From: G963667675 sp963667675
GTDB taxonomy: Bacteria > Chloroflexota > Dehalococcoidia > Lucifugimonadales > UBA3495
NCBI GenBank assembly: GCA_963667675.1
Contig: OY763929.1
Span: 1,116,001-1,180,000 of the forward strand
Direction: 5' to 3'
Length of the DNA stretch: 64,000 bases
A program made the translations under genes and the position numbers. Under the pieces are notes generated by a model. That model saw only the letters and a program-made list of their open reading frames with translations. It did not search any database and was not told the origin of the DNA. Of the stretch, positions 44,301 through 52,654 are shown one piece after another (the first letter of the stretch is position 1; each line of letters starts with the position of its first letter).

Positions 44301-44983
44301 ACGCTCGTATCCAACTGACTGGCGAATTCGTGAGAGCGTTGCCAGACCTCTTGAAATAAAAGCAACATCTCATCTTGATTTGGTAGTTGCTGCCCGTCTT
44401 TGTGTCGATTAAGGCTCAGATACACTCTTCTATGAGAAGGGTCGTTCGCTCGTGGCTCCACGGTAAAATTCCAACGAGCACCGTTTCCTTCAAAAGAAAT
44501 CTTGCCCCCCCCACCCACTATGGCCCATTCTTGGATCCCCAGTCGTTCGTTGGAGAATAACCGCTCTGCTATGTAGGTCTCCGAGGGTTTGTCTTCGGTC
44601 TGGCGATACACTAAGTCAATATTGAATCCGAACGCAGTTAGTATCTGCCCATTTAGGCTGGTCGCTTGGATGGCATGATTTACAACATCGGCCAGACGAC
44701 CTAAGTCATTAAAAGAAGGGTATTGCCGTTCAATGCTTGTCCTTAATGGGGTGGAAGCGAGTTGAATTCGATCCCTGTGCAAATTCAACATCACTCCGGT
44801 TTCTCCCAAGATAGCGGGACTCGGTATCTTCGGCGGCAGAACGGGGCTGTCGATGAGCATCTCCGAGATGATTTCTGTTTCTACTAGATCAGCGAACTCG
44901 TCCCGTTGGTGTTGCTCACCGAGCAAGGCGACTCCAACCAGCACCACGCCGGTCTTTAGCACGTCCTGAATCTCAATGGACAT
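44297..44983 (-). CDS. Unrecognised protein, first gene of the three-gene cassette
   Basis: A 228-residue protein. A hydrophobic N-terminal stretch (VLKTGVVLVGVALLG) is too short to call a membrane anchor confidently. The body is mixed alpha/beta with FGFNIDLVYRQTE, AIVGGGGKISFEG, RWNFTVEPRAND and VYLSLNRHK strands, loosely recalling sporadic TIGR04255-type proteins; this is weak. The ATG at 44983 is the first of a coupled run of three genes transcribed towards the methyltransferase. Upstream DNA is AT-rich and includes a TATACT box on the minus strand near 45050. Confidence 0.65.
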   Translation of the reverse strand: MSIEIQDVLKTGVVLVGVALLGEQHQRDEFADLVETEIISEMLIDSPVLPPKIPSPAILGETGVMLNLHRDRIQLASTPLRTSIERQYPSFNDLGRLADVVNHAIQATSLNGQILTAFGFNIDLVYRQTEDKPSETYIAERLFSNERLGIQEWAIVGGGGKISFEGNGARWNFTVEPRANDPSHRRVYLSLNRHKDGQQLPNQDEMLLLFQEVWQRSHEFASQLDTSV

Positions 44984-45127
44984 CCGACCGCTCTCTTAAG
45001 CCTTTGACCGAAACATAACATTGATGCCTGCCTTAGAAAGGCAGCAAGTATACCATTCTGACAAAAATCCTGCCATCCTTATGCGCCACGCCTACAACTT
45101 AAGTCTATAGGTCTAGAACGAAACAAG

Positions 45128-45147
45128 CAACGGCTTGTCAACCGTTG
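45128..45147 (-). terminator. Rho-independent terminator of the class III aminotransferase gene
   Basis: CAACGG and CCGTTG form a perfect 6-bp stem with an 8-base loop. Read on the minus strand it is followed by a T-rich run (TTGTTTCGTT). It lies 75 bp past the stop of the aminotransferase gene and before the three-gene cassette promoter, separating the two transcripts. Confidence 0.55.
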
Positions 45148-45222
45148 GACCAGCAGACTGGTGCGGAAGGAGGCTTGCTTGGCTTTGTAGCCGAGGCTGA
45201 GGTTCTTGGCCATAGCCGCCCC

Positions 45223-46602
45223 CTACCCCGTCCCCAAGGCCCGCGCGGTCTGGCCGATAACCGTGTCCACTGCCGAGACTATTTCGTCGACGTCGTGGGC
45301 GGAGACGCAGAGGGGCGGCATGATGTTGGTGGTGTTGCTGCCGCGCAGTATCAGGCCGTTGTCGGAGAAACCCTGGGTCAACCGGGCGGGCAGGTCGGCG
45401 TCGGCGGGGAAATGCTCCTTGGTCTCGCGGTCCTTGACTATTTCAACGGAGCACATGAGGCCCAGGCCCCGGACGTCGCCGATTATCGAATGCTTTTCCT
45501 TGAGCTCCTCCAGGCCGTCCAGCATGTAGCGGCCCATGCGGGCGGAGTTCTCCACCAAGCCCTCTTCTTCCAGAATCTCGATGTTTTTCAGGGCAGCCGC
45601 GGCGGCTACCGGATGGCCGCCGAAGGTAATGACGTGGTGAAGGGACACCCGTTGGCTGCCGACGAAGGCGTCGGAAATGGGCTTGCGGGCGAGGGCGCCG
45701 CCCATGGGTATGTAGCCGCTGGTCAGGCCCTTGGCGATGGTCATGATGTCGGGGGTCACTCCCCAATGCTCTGAAGCAAACATCTTGCCGGTGCGGCCGA
45801 AGCCCGTTATCACCTCGTCGGCGACGAGCAGACACCCGTAGCGGTCGCAGATATCGCGCAACATGGGCCAGTAGTTGGGACCGGGCACGGCTACTCCGTA
45901 AGGAGCGGCCACCGGCTCGGCGATAACCGCGGCGATGGTCTCGGGCCCCTGGAACTTGATGATGTCCTCGATGGCCCCGGCGCAACGCTCGGCGCATTCC
46001 TCCGGCGTAGAGCCGCCGTAATCGCAGCGGTAGGGAAGGGGCTGGGGAGCATGGAATACACCGGGGAACATGGGTTCGTAGTCCGTCTTGGGCATGGACG
46101 GAAAGCCGCCGAGGGCCAGCGCGCCGAAGGTGGCGCCGTGATAGGAGCCTTTGCGGCTGATGAACTTGGTCCTGGTGGGCTCGCCGATGCGCTTGAAGTA
46201 TGCTCGGGACAGCTTGAGGGCGGTCTCGATAGACTCCGATCCGCCGCTGGTGAAGTAGCAACGGGATATGTCGCCGGGGGTGATGCGGGCCAACTTGTCG
46301 GCCAACCGGACGGCGGGCTCGGTGGTGGAACCCATGGGCATGTAGGCCAACTGGCGCATTTGCTCGTAGGCGGCGTCGGCAATGTCGGTGCGGCCATAGC
46401 CCACGTTCTTGAGCCAGAGGCCGGACATGGCGTCGATGTAGGTGTTGCCGAGGGCATCGGTGACGCGGCACCCGCGGCCCTCAGTGAATATCTTGGGCTC
46501 GCCCTTCTCGGCCATGTCGCTGGGCTGGCGGAGGTAAATCCACAGGTGCTCCAGGGCCGACTCTTGTAGCTGCTTGACTTCGGATTCGGTGCGGGTGGCC
46601 AT
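45223..46602 (-). CDS. Class III PLP aminotransferase
   Basis: A 459-residue omega-type aminotransferase. Signatures: NVGYGRTDIADAAYEQM, TSGGSESIETALKLSRAY, KGSYHGATFGALALGG, VIAEPV, the LLVADEVITGFGRTG PLP loop, and the Lys-bearing IAKGLTSGYIPMGG. Class III enzymes move amino groups from beta-alanine, taurine, GABA or diamines. The ATG at 46602 follows GGAGG by eight bases. The open frame beyond it runs through a repeat-like element and is not coding. The substrate is unknown. Confidence 0.93.
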   Translation of the reverse strand: MATRTESEVKQLQESALEHLWIYLRQPSDMAEKGEPKIFTEGRGCRVTDALGNTYIDAMSGLWLKNVGYGRTDIADAAYEQMRQLAYMPMGSTTEPAVRLADKLARITPGDISRCYFTSGGSESIETALKLSRAYFKRIGEPTRTKFISRKGSYHGATFGALALGGFPSMPKTDYEPMFPGVFHAPQPLPYRCDYGGSTPEECAERCAGAIEDIIKFQGPETIAAVIAEPVAAPYGVAVPGPNYWPMLRDICDRYGCLLVADEVITGFGRTGKMFASEHWGVTPDIMTIAKGLTSGYIPMGGALARKPISDAFVGSQRVSLHHVITFGGHPVAAAAALKNIEILEEEGLVENSARMGRYMLDGLEELKEKHSIIGDVRGLGLMCSVEIVKDRETKEHFPADADLPARLTQGFSDNGLILRGSNTTNIMPPLCVSAHDVDEIVSAVDTVIGQTARALGTG

Positions 46603-46700
46603 GGGTCGGACCTCCGGAGATGGGTGGATTGGGGGGCGGGACCAGTGGCAACGGGTTACGATGCGGGGGATTATCGCACAATGACCGTCTGGGTGACTAG

Positions 46701-46731
46701 GCTGAGATTCCCGCCTCCGCGAGAATGACGA
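46701..46731. repeat. REP-like intergenic element
   Basis: The sequence around GAGATTCCCGCCTCCGCGAG forms an imperfect hairpin (46707-46726, one mismatch) and resembles a palindromic intergenic repeat common in bacterial genomes, whose translations show RRRES-like strings. It lies in the gap between the aminotransferase and the glycolate oxidase-like gene. Only one copy is in this window, so dispersal cannot be confirmed. Confidence 0.4.
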
Positions 46732-46891
46732 GTAAAGGACGAGGAACGACGGGCCGGAAGAGAGGAACAACGATGCATCGGGCAGGAAGGGAAATTGGCA
46801 CTTTTGCGCTTCGGCCTACGTTGAACGGGCCGCCTGGTTGGGATAAGCTTGCCGCAGCGTAGGTCATTGATTTATTTGGGGAGAGCAGCCT

Positions 46892-49804
46892 ATGGTATCC
46901 GTCGCCTCAAACGCCCGCCGCGTCCAAGGCAAAGCACGGGAGGAACTGGCACGGGAGCTGGGCAAGCGGGTGTCTGGAGAGGTGCGGTTCGACGCCTTTT
47001 CCAGGGTGTTGTACAGCACCGACGCCAGCATATACCAGATGGAGCCGGTGGGCGTGGTGGTGCCCGACAGCGTGGAGGACGTGCTGGGGGTGATGGAGGT
47101 CGCTGCCCGGAACGCCGTGCCGGTGCTGCCCCGCGCCGGCGGCACCAGCCTGGCCGGACAGACGGTGAACCACGCAATCGTCATGGACTTCAGCAAGCGG
47201 CTGAACCGGGTGTTGGCGGTCAACCCCGAGGAGCGTTGGGCCCGGGTGCAGCCGGGAATCGTGCTGGACCAGCTCAACAAGCATCTGGCGCCGTTCAACC
47301 TGCATTACGCTCCCGATCCCACCACCGCCAGCCGCGCCTGCGTCGGCGGGGGCATTGGGAACAACACCTGCGGGGCCCACTCGGTCATCTACGGCAAGAC
47401 CCTGGACCACGTGAAGGAGCTATCGGTGGTGCTGTCCGACGGCTCTCCGGCGCATTTCAGGCCGCTGTACGGTCGTGAACTGGAAGCGAAACTTAGCGGT
47501 GTTGGCCTGGAGTCGGACATCTACCGGGGCGTACGCCGGCTCGCCATGGACAATGCGGAGGAAATCGACGCCCGTTATCCCAAGATCATGCGCCGAGTCA
47601 GCGGCTACAACCTTGACGAGTTCGTGAGCGATCCGGGTTTCAACCTGGCGCGCATGGTGGTGGGGTCAGAGGGCACGCTGTGCGTGGTGACCGAAGCCAA
47701 GGTCAACCTGGAGCCGCGGCCCACGATGACTTCGCTATCGCTGCTGCATTTCACCGGAATCGTGGAGGCCGGGGAGGCCACCGCGCGGGTGCTGGAGCAC
47801 GGTCCTTCGTCGGTGGAGGTGGTGGACAAGATGGTGCTGGACCGTTCCAGGGAGTCCCTGGGAGGCTCGCTGAACCTGTCGTTGATAGAGGGAGGCCCCG
47901 GCGCTCTGCTGATGGTGGAGTTCTACGGAGAGTCGGAGGCCGAACTGACGGGGAAAATGGACGCCCTCAAGCAGGACATGGCCCGTCGCAAGCTGGGCTA
48001 CGCCTGCGTCAACGTGCTGGACAAGGCAGGCCAGGCCGCGGTATGGAACCTTCGCAGGGCGGGCCTTGGACTGCTGATGAGCATCACCGGCGACGCCAAG
48101 CCGTTTCCCTACGTGGAAGACACCGCGGTGGACCCGGAGAGGCTCGGGGAGTTCGTGGGGCGGTTCGACGAAGTAGTGCGCAGCCACGACACCACGGCAG
48201 CCTACTACGGCCACGCCAGCGTCGGGTGCCTGCACGTGCGTCCCCTAGTGAGCTTGAAAGGGCCGGAAGGCATTGCCCGCATGGAGGCCATAGCCGAGGA
48301 GATTAGCGACTTGGTAAAGGAGTTCGGCGGGTCGCTGAGCGGTGAGCACGGCGACGGCATCGTGCGGGGCGTGTGGACGGAAAAGATGTTCGGCCCGCGT
48401 CTGTACCAGGCGTTCCGGGAGGTCAAGAGGGCGTTCGACCCCCAGGGCATCATGAATCCGGGCAAAATCATCGACTGCCCGCCCATGACCGAGAACCTGC
48501 GCTATGGGACCGACTACCAGGCGGCGTCGCTGCCGACGAAGCTGGACTACTCGCTGGAAGGGGACTATGCGGCCGCGGTGGAGATGTGCAACGGCATGGC
48601 CACCTGCCGTAAGCAGGAAGGGAGCATGTGCCCGTCGTACATGGCGACCAGAGAGGAGGAGCACTCGACCAGGGGCCGGGCCAACCTGCTGCGGGCGGCG
48701 CTGTCGGGACGGCTGCCCCAAGGCGCCATATCCAGCCGCCGGCTGTACCAGGCTCTGGACCTGTGCCTGGAGTGCAAGGCCTGCAAGGCGGAATGCGAGT
48801 CGGGTGTGGACATGGCGAGATTAAAGGCCGAGTTCCTGGACAACTACTACCGGTTCAACCGCAGGCCGTTGGCGAGCAGGGTGTTCGCCAACATAGACGT
48901 GGTCAACCGCTGGGGCAGCAGGCTGGCGCCCTTATCCAACTGGGCGGCAAAGAGCCCCCTTGGCAAGTTGGCGGCAAGAGTCATGTTGGGCGTGGATACC
49001 CGGCGGTCAATGCCGCGCTTCGCCCGGCAGACCCTGTCCCGGTGGTTCGGGGCCAGGCCGGAGTCAGCGGCGGCCGCTGACACCAAGGGCGAAGTCGTCC
49101 TCTTCAACGACACTTTCTTGGAGTACAACTACCCCGAGGTCGGCAAGGCCGCGGTGGAGGTGCTGGAGGCGGCCGGGTTTCGGGTCGCGCTGGCCAACGC
49201 CGGTTGCTGCGGCAGGCCCAAGATCTCCCAGGGTATGACGGCCAAGGCACAGGAGCGGGCGCGGCGGGTGGTGGACCTGCTTTACCCGTATGCAGCAAGG
49301 GGAGTAGCCATTGTTGGCTGCGAGCCCAGTTGCGTGCTGACCTTCCGCGACGAGTACCCTCAGTTCTTGAAAGACGACAAGTCGCGGCTGGTGGCGGAGC
49401 ACACCTACTTGGTGGAAGAGTTCCTGATGATGTTACAGCAGCGGGGACAACTGGACCTGAATTTCGGTGAGACGACCAAGAAGGTGCTATTTCACGGCCA
49501 CTGCCACCAGAAGGCCCTGGCGGGAGTTGCCAGTTCCGTGTCTGCCTTGGGACTGCCGTCCGGCCACGAGGTCGAGCAGACTAACGCGGGGTGTTGCGGC
49601 ATGGCCGGGTCCTTCGGATACCTGGGGGAGCGTTACGACGTTTCGATGGCTATTGGAAACCAGGCCCTGTTCCCAGCGGTGAACGCCAAGGGCGACGACT
49701 GGGAAGTGGCGGTTACCGGCGTGTCCTGCCGGCAGCAGATTGAGCAGGGCACCGGCCGGAAGGCCCGGCACGTGGTGGAGATTTTGCGGGACGCGCTGGG
49801 ATGA
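46892..49804 (+). CDS. FAD-linked oxidase fused to Fe-S heterodisulfide-reductase-like domain (GlcD-GlcF type)
   Basis: A 970-residue two-part enzyme. The first half is a FAD-binding oxidase (PRAGGTSLAGQT, ACVGGGIGNNTCG, C-terminal HVRPLVSLKG and GEHGDGIVRG) as in glycolate oxidase GlcD or D-lactate dehydrogenase. Then come ferredoxin-like clusters with CLECKACKAECESGV, and two cysteine-rich CCG modules (NAGCCGRP and NAGCCGMAG). It fuses the usual separate GlcD and GlcF subunits and should oxidise a 2-hydroxy acid at the membrane with electrons going to quinone. The ATG follows GGGAGAG. The exact substrate, such as glycolate or D-lactate, is unresolved. Confidence 0.93.
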   Translation: MVSVASNARRVQGKAREELARELGKRVSGEVRFDAFSRVLYSTDASIYQMEPVGVVVPDSVEDVLGVMEVAARNAVPVLPRAGGTSLAGQTVNHAIVMDFSKRLNRVLAVNPEERWARVQPGIVLDQLNKHLAPFNLHYAPDPTTASRACVGGGIGNNTCGAHSVIYGKTLDHVKELSVVLSDGSPAHFRPLYGRELEAKLSGVGLESDIYRGVRRLAMDNAEEIDARYPKIMRRVSGYNLDEFVSDPGFNLARMVVGSEGTLCVVTEAKVNLEPRPTMTSLSLLHFTGIVEAGEATARVLEHGPSSVEVVDKMVLDRSRESLGGSLNLSLIEGGPGALLMVEFYGESEAELTGKMDALKQDMARRKLGYACVNVLDKAGQAAVWNLRRAGLGLLMSITGDAKPFPYVEDTAVDPERLGEFVGRFDEVVRSHDTTAAYYGHASVGCLHVRPLVSLKGPEGIARMEAIAEEISDLVKEFGGSLSGEHGDGIVRGVWTEKMFGPRLYQAFREVKRAFDPQGIMNPGKIIDCPPMTENLRYGTDYQAASLPTKLDYSLEGDYAAAVEMCNGMATCRKQEGSMCPSYMATREEEHSTRGRANLLRAALSGRLPQGAISSRRLYQALDLCLECKACKAECESGVDMARLKAEFLDNYYRFNRRPLASRVFANIDVVNRWGSRLAPLSNWAAKSPLGKLAARVMLGVDTRRSMPRFARQTLSRWFGARPESAAAADTKGEVVLFNDTFLEYNYPEVGKAAVEVLEAAGFRVALANAGCCGRPKISQGMTAKAQERARRVVDLLYPYAARGVAIVGCEPSCVLTFRDEYPQFLKDDKSRLVAEHTYLVEEFLMMLQQRGQLDLNFGETTKKVLFHGHCHQKALAGVASSVSALGLPSGHEVEQTNAGCCGMAGSFGYLGERYDVSMAIGNQALFPAVNAKGDDWEVAVTGVSCRQQIEQGTGRKARHVVEILRDALG

Positions 49805-49808
49805 GGCC

Positions 49809-50171
49809 CTACAAGGCCAAGGGGACCATCTTGGACTTGCGTATCGTTTCGTCCCGTGTGAGTAGCGGGACATCATGGACGACGCTGGTGGCGGCAATGA
49901 GTTCGTCAGCCGGATCTCCGCGGAAGTCCAGGCTAGTCGAAGCGCGTGCGATCGCTAGGTCTATAGGCCAAACGTGTAGTCGGCTCAGGGTGCGCACGAC
50001 CTCCCGGTCGTTGAGGTCCAGGTCCAACCTTCCCAGTTGAACGAGCTTTGCCAACTCCCACAACACGATAGATGAGACTGACCAGCGGCTCCCGTACAGC
50101 AGGCTCTCCTCGGCGAATCGAAGCTCTCCCAGCAGGGCAAAGATGAGTATGTGGGTGTCAATGTTAAGCAT
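49809..50171 (-). CDS. PIN domain toxin (VapC-like)
   Basis: A 120-residue PIN-fold ribonuclease toxin: NIDTHILIFALLG with the first Asp, WELAKLVQLGRL with the Glu, DPADELIAATSVVHDVPLLTRDE with the later acids. The ATG follows GGGAGG and overlaps the antitoxin gene's end by eight bases. All expected acidic residues seem present. Its 3' end is four bases from the glycolate oxidase-like stop on the other strand. Confidence 0.88.
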   Translation of the reverse strand: MLNIDTHILIFALLGELRFAEESLLYGSRWSVSSIVLWELAKLVQLGRLDLDLNDREVVRTLSRLHVWPIDLAIARASTSLDFRGDPADELIAATSVVHDVPLLTRDETIRKSKMVPLAL

Positions 50172-50382
50172 CCGCCTCCCAGTCGAGGCCTGTGGTGAAA
50201 ACGTTGCCCTTGATCTTAATCCGGCTCCGTAGGCTGCCAATTAAGTCGGCATCCTGACTGCCGTATGGAACGATGCGGGCAACGGGCTTGCCCCGCTTGG
50301 TGACTATCAGGCCTTCAGCGTCAAGCTGGTCCAGCAGCGCCAGACATTGTTCCTTGAACTTGGCGGCTCCAATCTCTATCAT
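50164..50382 (-). CDS. Phd/YefM-type antitoxin
   Basis: A 72-residue antitoxin: IGAAKFKEQCLALLDQLDAEGLIVTKRGKPVARIVPY is the Phd/YefM DNA-binding fold, and the rest is the toxin-binding tail (GLDWEADA). First gene of the pair; it should repress its own promoter, and a near-consensus promoter inside an inverted repeat lies directly upstream. Transcription is towards the PIN toxin. Confidence 0.9.
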   Translation of the reverse strand: MIEIGAAKFKEQCLALLDQLDAEGLIVTKRGKPVARIVPYGSQDADLIGSLRSRIKIKGNVFTTGLDWEADA

Positions 50383-50406
50383 GTCTACTCGTCCCCCATG
50401 AATATG

Positions 50407-50440
50407 GACATATTATATAACTAGTCATGTAATATGTCTA
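50407..50440 (-). promoter_or_regulatory. Promoter embedded in an inverted-repeat operator of the Phd/PIN operon
   Basis: On the minus strand TAGACA (50435-50440) and TATAAT (50412-50417) are 17 bp apart, near consensus for sigma-70. Arms GACATATTA and TAATATGTC (50430-50438 and 50407-50415) form a perfect 9-bp inverted repeat with a 14-bp spacer that covers both boxes. It sits 25-58 bp before the antitoxin ATG. This is a textbook arrangement for autorepression by the antitoxin, inferred from position and symmetry. Confidence 0.8.
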
Positions 50441-50460
50441 CTATATTTAATGGCGAACGG

Positions 50461-51009
50461 TTACTCGGGGAGTTCTGGGGTGACGCCGGGGGCCAGGCCT
50501 ACGTCGAAGGCGGCCAGGATCTGGCCGACTAGCAGGTAGTGGCCGATTAGGGCGGTCAGGTTTACGGTTCCCTGGGTGCCGTACTTGGCGTGAACGGCGT
50601 TGAAGGTGGCGTCGGTTATCTTGCGGTCCCGCAGCAGTTCCTGGGCGTAACGCACCAGCAGGGCTTCGTCTTCGGGCAGGCCCTCGGGGGCCTTGCCGTG
50701 GGTGATGGCGCGGATGGTTTCTTCCGAGACACCGGCCCGGCGGGCCAGGGCGGCGTGGGCGGTGTACTCGAACTGGGACTTGATCTCGCGAGCGGTGGTC
50801 AGAATCACCACTTCCTTCAGGTTTTCGGGCAGGTCGAACTCGAACCGCACGTAGCTGCCAGTGTGGGCCACCCGGTGGGCCAGGTCGGGGCTGTGGAGCA
50901 GCGCGCCGTAGGGGCCGCGGACCCCGCCCCTGCTGGCGACGATTTCGTCAAAGAATTTCTGTTCTTCCGGGTCGAGTTGGTCCCTGCTGATTTCCGGCAG
51001 TCGCGACAT
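50461..51009 (-). CDS. Carboxymuconolactone decarboxylase family protein
   Basis: A 182-residue all-helical CMD-family protein: ILTTAREIKSQFEYTAHAALARRAGVSEETI is the hallmark helix pair with the conserved Glu and His, and the C-terminal LIGHYLLVGQILAAFDV helix is typical. The redox CxxC of AhpD members is absent, so a decarboxylase/hydrolase-like role is more likely than peroxidase partner. The ATG at 51009 follows AGGAGA. It lies 78 bp upstream of the Phd antitoxin gene on the same strand, separated by that operon's promoter. Confidence 0.9.
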   Translation of the reverse strand: MSRLPEISRDQLDPEEQKFFDEIVASRGGVRGPYGALLHSPDLAHRVAHTGSYVRFEFDLPENLKEVVILTTAREIKSQFEYTAHAALARRAGVSEETIRAITHGKAPEGLPEDEALLVRYAQELLRDRKITDATFNAVHAKYGTQGTVNLTALIGHYLLVGQILAAFDVGLAPGVTPELPE

Positions 51010-51100
51010 GTATGTCTCTCCTTGTATCAAGTGGGCTGGGCCGATACCTGCGGATATGAATGATACCAGACCTGGCAGCGGGGGATGGTCGATGGCTGCC

Positions 51101-51129
51101 TTGAATTAGGCAACGCGCCGGGCTAGACT
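51101..51129 (+). promoter_or_regulatory. Candidate promoter of the MFS gene cluster
   Basis: TTGAAT (51101-51106) and TAGACT (51124-51129) are 17 bp apart in the 250-bp gap before the first MFS gene. Both boxes match consensus at four of six positions. No other candidate was better. Confidence 0.35.
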
Positions 51130-51259
51130 AGGGCCTTGTGATTCCCTCTTTGGCCGCCGCCGCAAGCAATGGGCCACAAGCACCCCTTCAGTGGCTGTTC
51201 CGGTGTGACGCCGCAGGTCCCGCACCCCTAATGCAGGGAGCAGTTGCGGAGTTGACTAA

Positions 51260-52552
51260 TTGAGCAGCTTGTCCCGAGTGGGACGAGGGTTCAACGCCCG
51301 CTACCTGCCGTCGTTCCAGGCGCCGGATTTTCGCCGGCTCTGGGCGGCCAGCATGTGCTCGCAATCGGCCTACTGGGCCTTGATCGTAGCGCGGGCGGCG
51401 TTGGTGCTGGACCTGACCGGCTCGGCTGCCTGGACGGGCTACGTCACCTTCGCCGCGATGATTCCCTCGGTCGCGATGGCTCCCATCGCCGGATACCTGG
51501 CGGACCGGTTCGATAGGCGGTCGGTCCTGGCCGGGGCATACACGTTCAGTTTTGCCGGGGCCGCGGCCCTGGCGGTGCTGGTGGGGCTCCAGGTGGTGGA
51601 GGCCTGGCAGGTGCTGGCGCTGGCCGCCATTACGGGCTGCGCCCGGTCGACGCAGATGCCTGCGGCCCAGGCCTTGCTGGCCAACATGGTGCCCAGGGAC
51701 CGCCTGCTGAACGCCGTGGCGCTGCACCAGATGACGTTCCACGGGGCGAGATTTATCGGGCCGTTCATGATACTGGCGGTGCTGTGGGCTACCGGGAACC
51801 ACGACCTGGTGTTCTTTGCCGCCGCGGCTATGTACTTGCTTGGCCTTTCGGCGGTGGCGAGAATCCGGATTGTTTCCAGGGGAGTCATAGAAGCAGGCCA
51901 GGGCTTGGCTATATTCACCCGGAACATGACGGCCGGGCTCTCCTATATGTACCGGACGCCGCTGGTGATGTCCATCGTGCTGCTGGTGGTGGGCCACTGC
52001 GCTTTGACAATGTCCTTCGAATCGCTGTTTCCGGTGCTGTCCCGGGACAAGTTAGGGCTGGAGGACAGGGCGCAAATCATGGGCAGCGTAAGCTACCTGA
52101 TGGCGGCCTACGGAGTGGCGGCCCTGATGACTTCATTCTATCTGGCAGGGGTCCAGAACGAACGGACCAGGGGCCGTCTATTCCTGTGGCTGGCGCTCCT
52201 CAGCGGAGGCACGCTGACGGCGTTGGCGGCCTCACCCAATTTGGAGTTGGCCATCCTGGCAGCCGGAGGCATGGGGTTTGCCCAAGGCGGCTTCATGACC
52301 ATGAGCCATTCGATGCTCCAATCCATTGCGCCGGACGAAATCCGGGGCCGGCTGATGGGAGTGTACAACTGGCACATACAGGGGTTCATGGCCAGCTTCA
52401 ACCTGATAAACGGGACGCTGGCGGCGTTTACCGCCATGACCGCGTCGATGGTGTTGGCCTCGGGGGGAATAGGATTCATGATTGTAGTTGTGTTGAGCCT
52501 GGGCAGGCTGCCCCTGCGGCAGTTGTACCGCCGCGGGGTGCCGGCGACCTGA
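51260..52552 (+). CDS. MFS transporter 1
   Basis: A 430-residue polytopic protein with about 12 hydrophobic helices and the MFS loop motif YLADRFDRRSVL between helices 2 and 3. It resembles the enterobactin-exporter-like (MFS_3) branch. The TTG start has GGAG eight bases upstream. First of three MFS genes in a row on the plus strand; likely a drug or metabolite exporter. The substrate cannot be inferred. Confidence 0.9.
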   Translation: MSSLSRVGRGFNARYLPSFQAPDFRRLWAASMCSQSAYWALIVARAALVLDLTGSAAWTGYVTFAAMIPSVAMAPIAGYLADRFDRRSVLAGAYTFSFAGAAALAVLVGLQVVEAWQVLALAAITGCARSTQMPAAQALLANMVPRDRLLNAVALHQMTFHGARFIGPFMILAVLWATGNHDLVFFAAAAMYLLGLSAVARIRIVSRGVIEAGQGLAIFTRNMTAGLSYMYRTPLVMSIVLLVVGHCALTMSFESLFPVLSRDKLGLEDRAQIMGSVSYLMAAYGVAALMTSFYLAGVQNERTRGRLFLWLALLSGGTLTALAASPNLELAILAAGGMGFAQGGFMTMSHSMLQSIAPDEIRGRLMGVYNWHIQGFMASFNLINGTLAAFTAMTASMVLASGGIGFMIVVVLSLGRLPLRQLYRRGVPAT

Positions 52553-52654
52553 AGGCTGAGGCACTCGGGAGCGGAGCCGGCGGCGCGGGCGTGTTCTATT
52601 TGGACGTATCGAGGGGCTTGGCATGGTGATTAGCGGCCTTTCCCGGAGGCCCGG

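Noticed and set aside
45028..45044. Hairpin CTGCCT/AGGCAG as a terminator
   Set aside because: No T-run on either strand and it lies in the putative promoter region of the three-gene cassette; a better terminator is at 45128.
45145..45774. Plus-strand frame opposite the class III aminotransferase gene
   Set aside because: Gly/Val-rich shadow without start signals; the minus-strand gene is unambiguous.
49809..50382. Possibility that the Phd/PIN genes are spurious because they abut the glycolate oxidase gene
   Set aside because: Both proteins show family motifs, overlap by eight bases, have ribosome sites, and a strong promoter/operator lies upstream.
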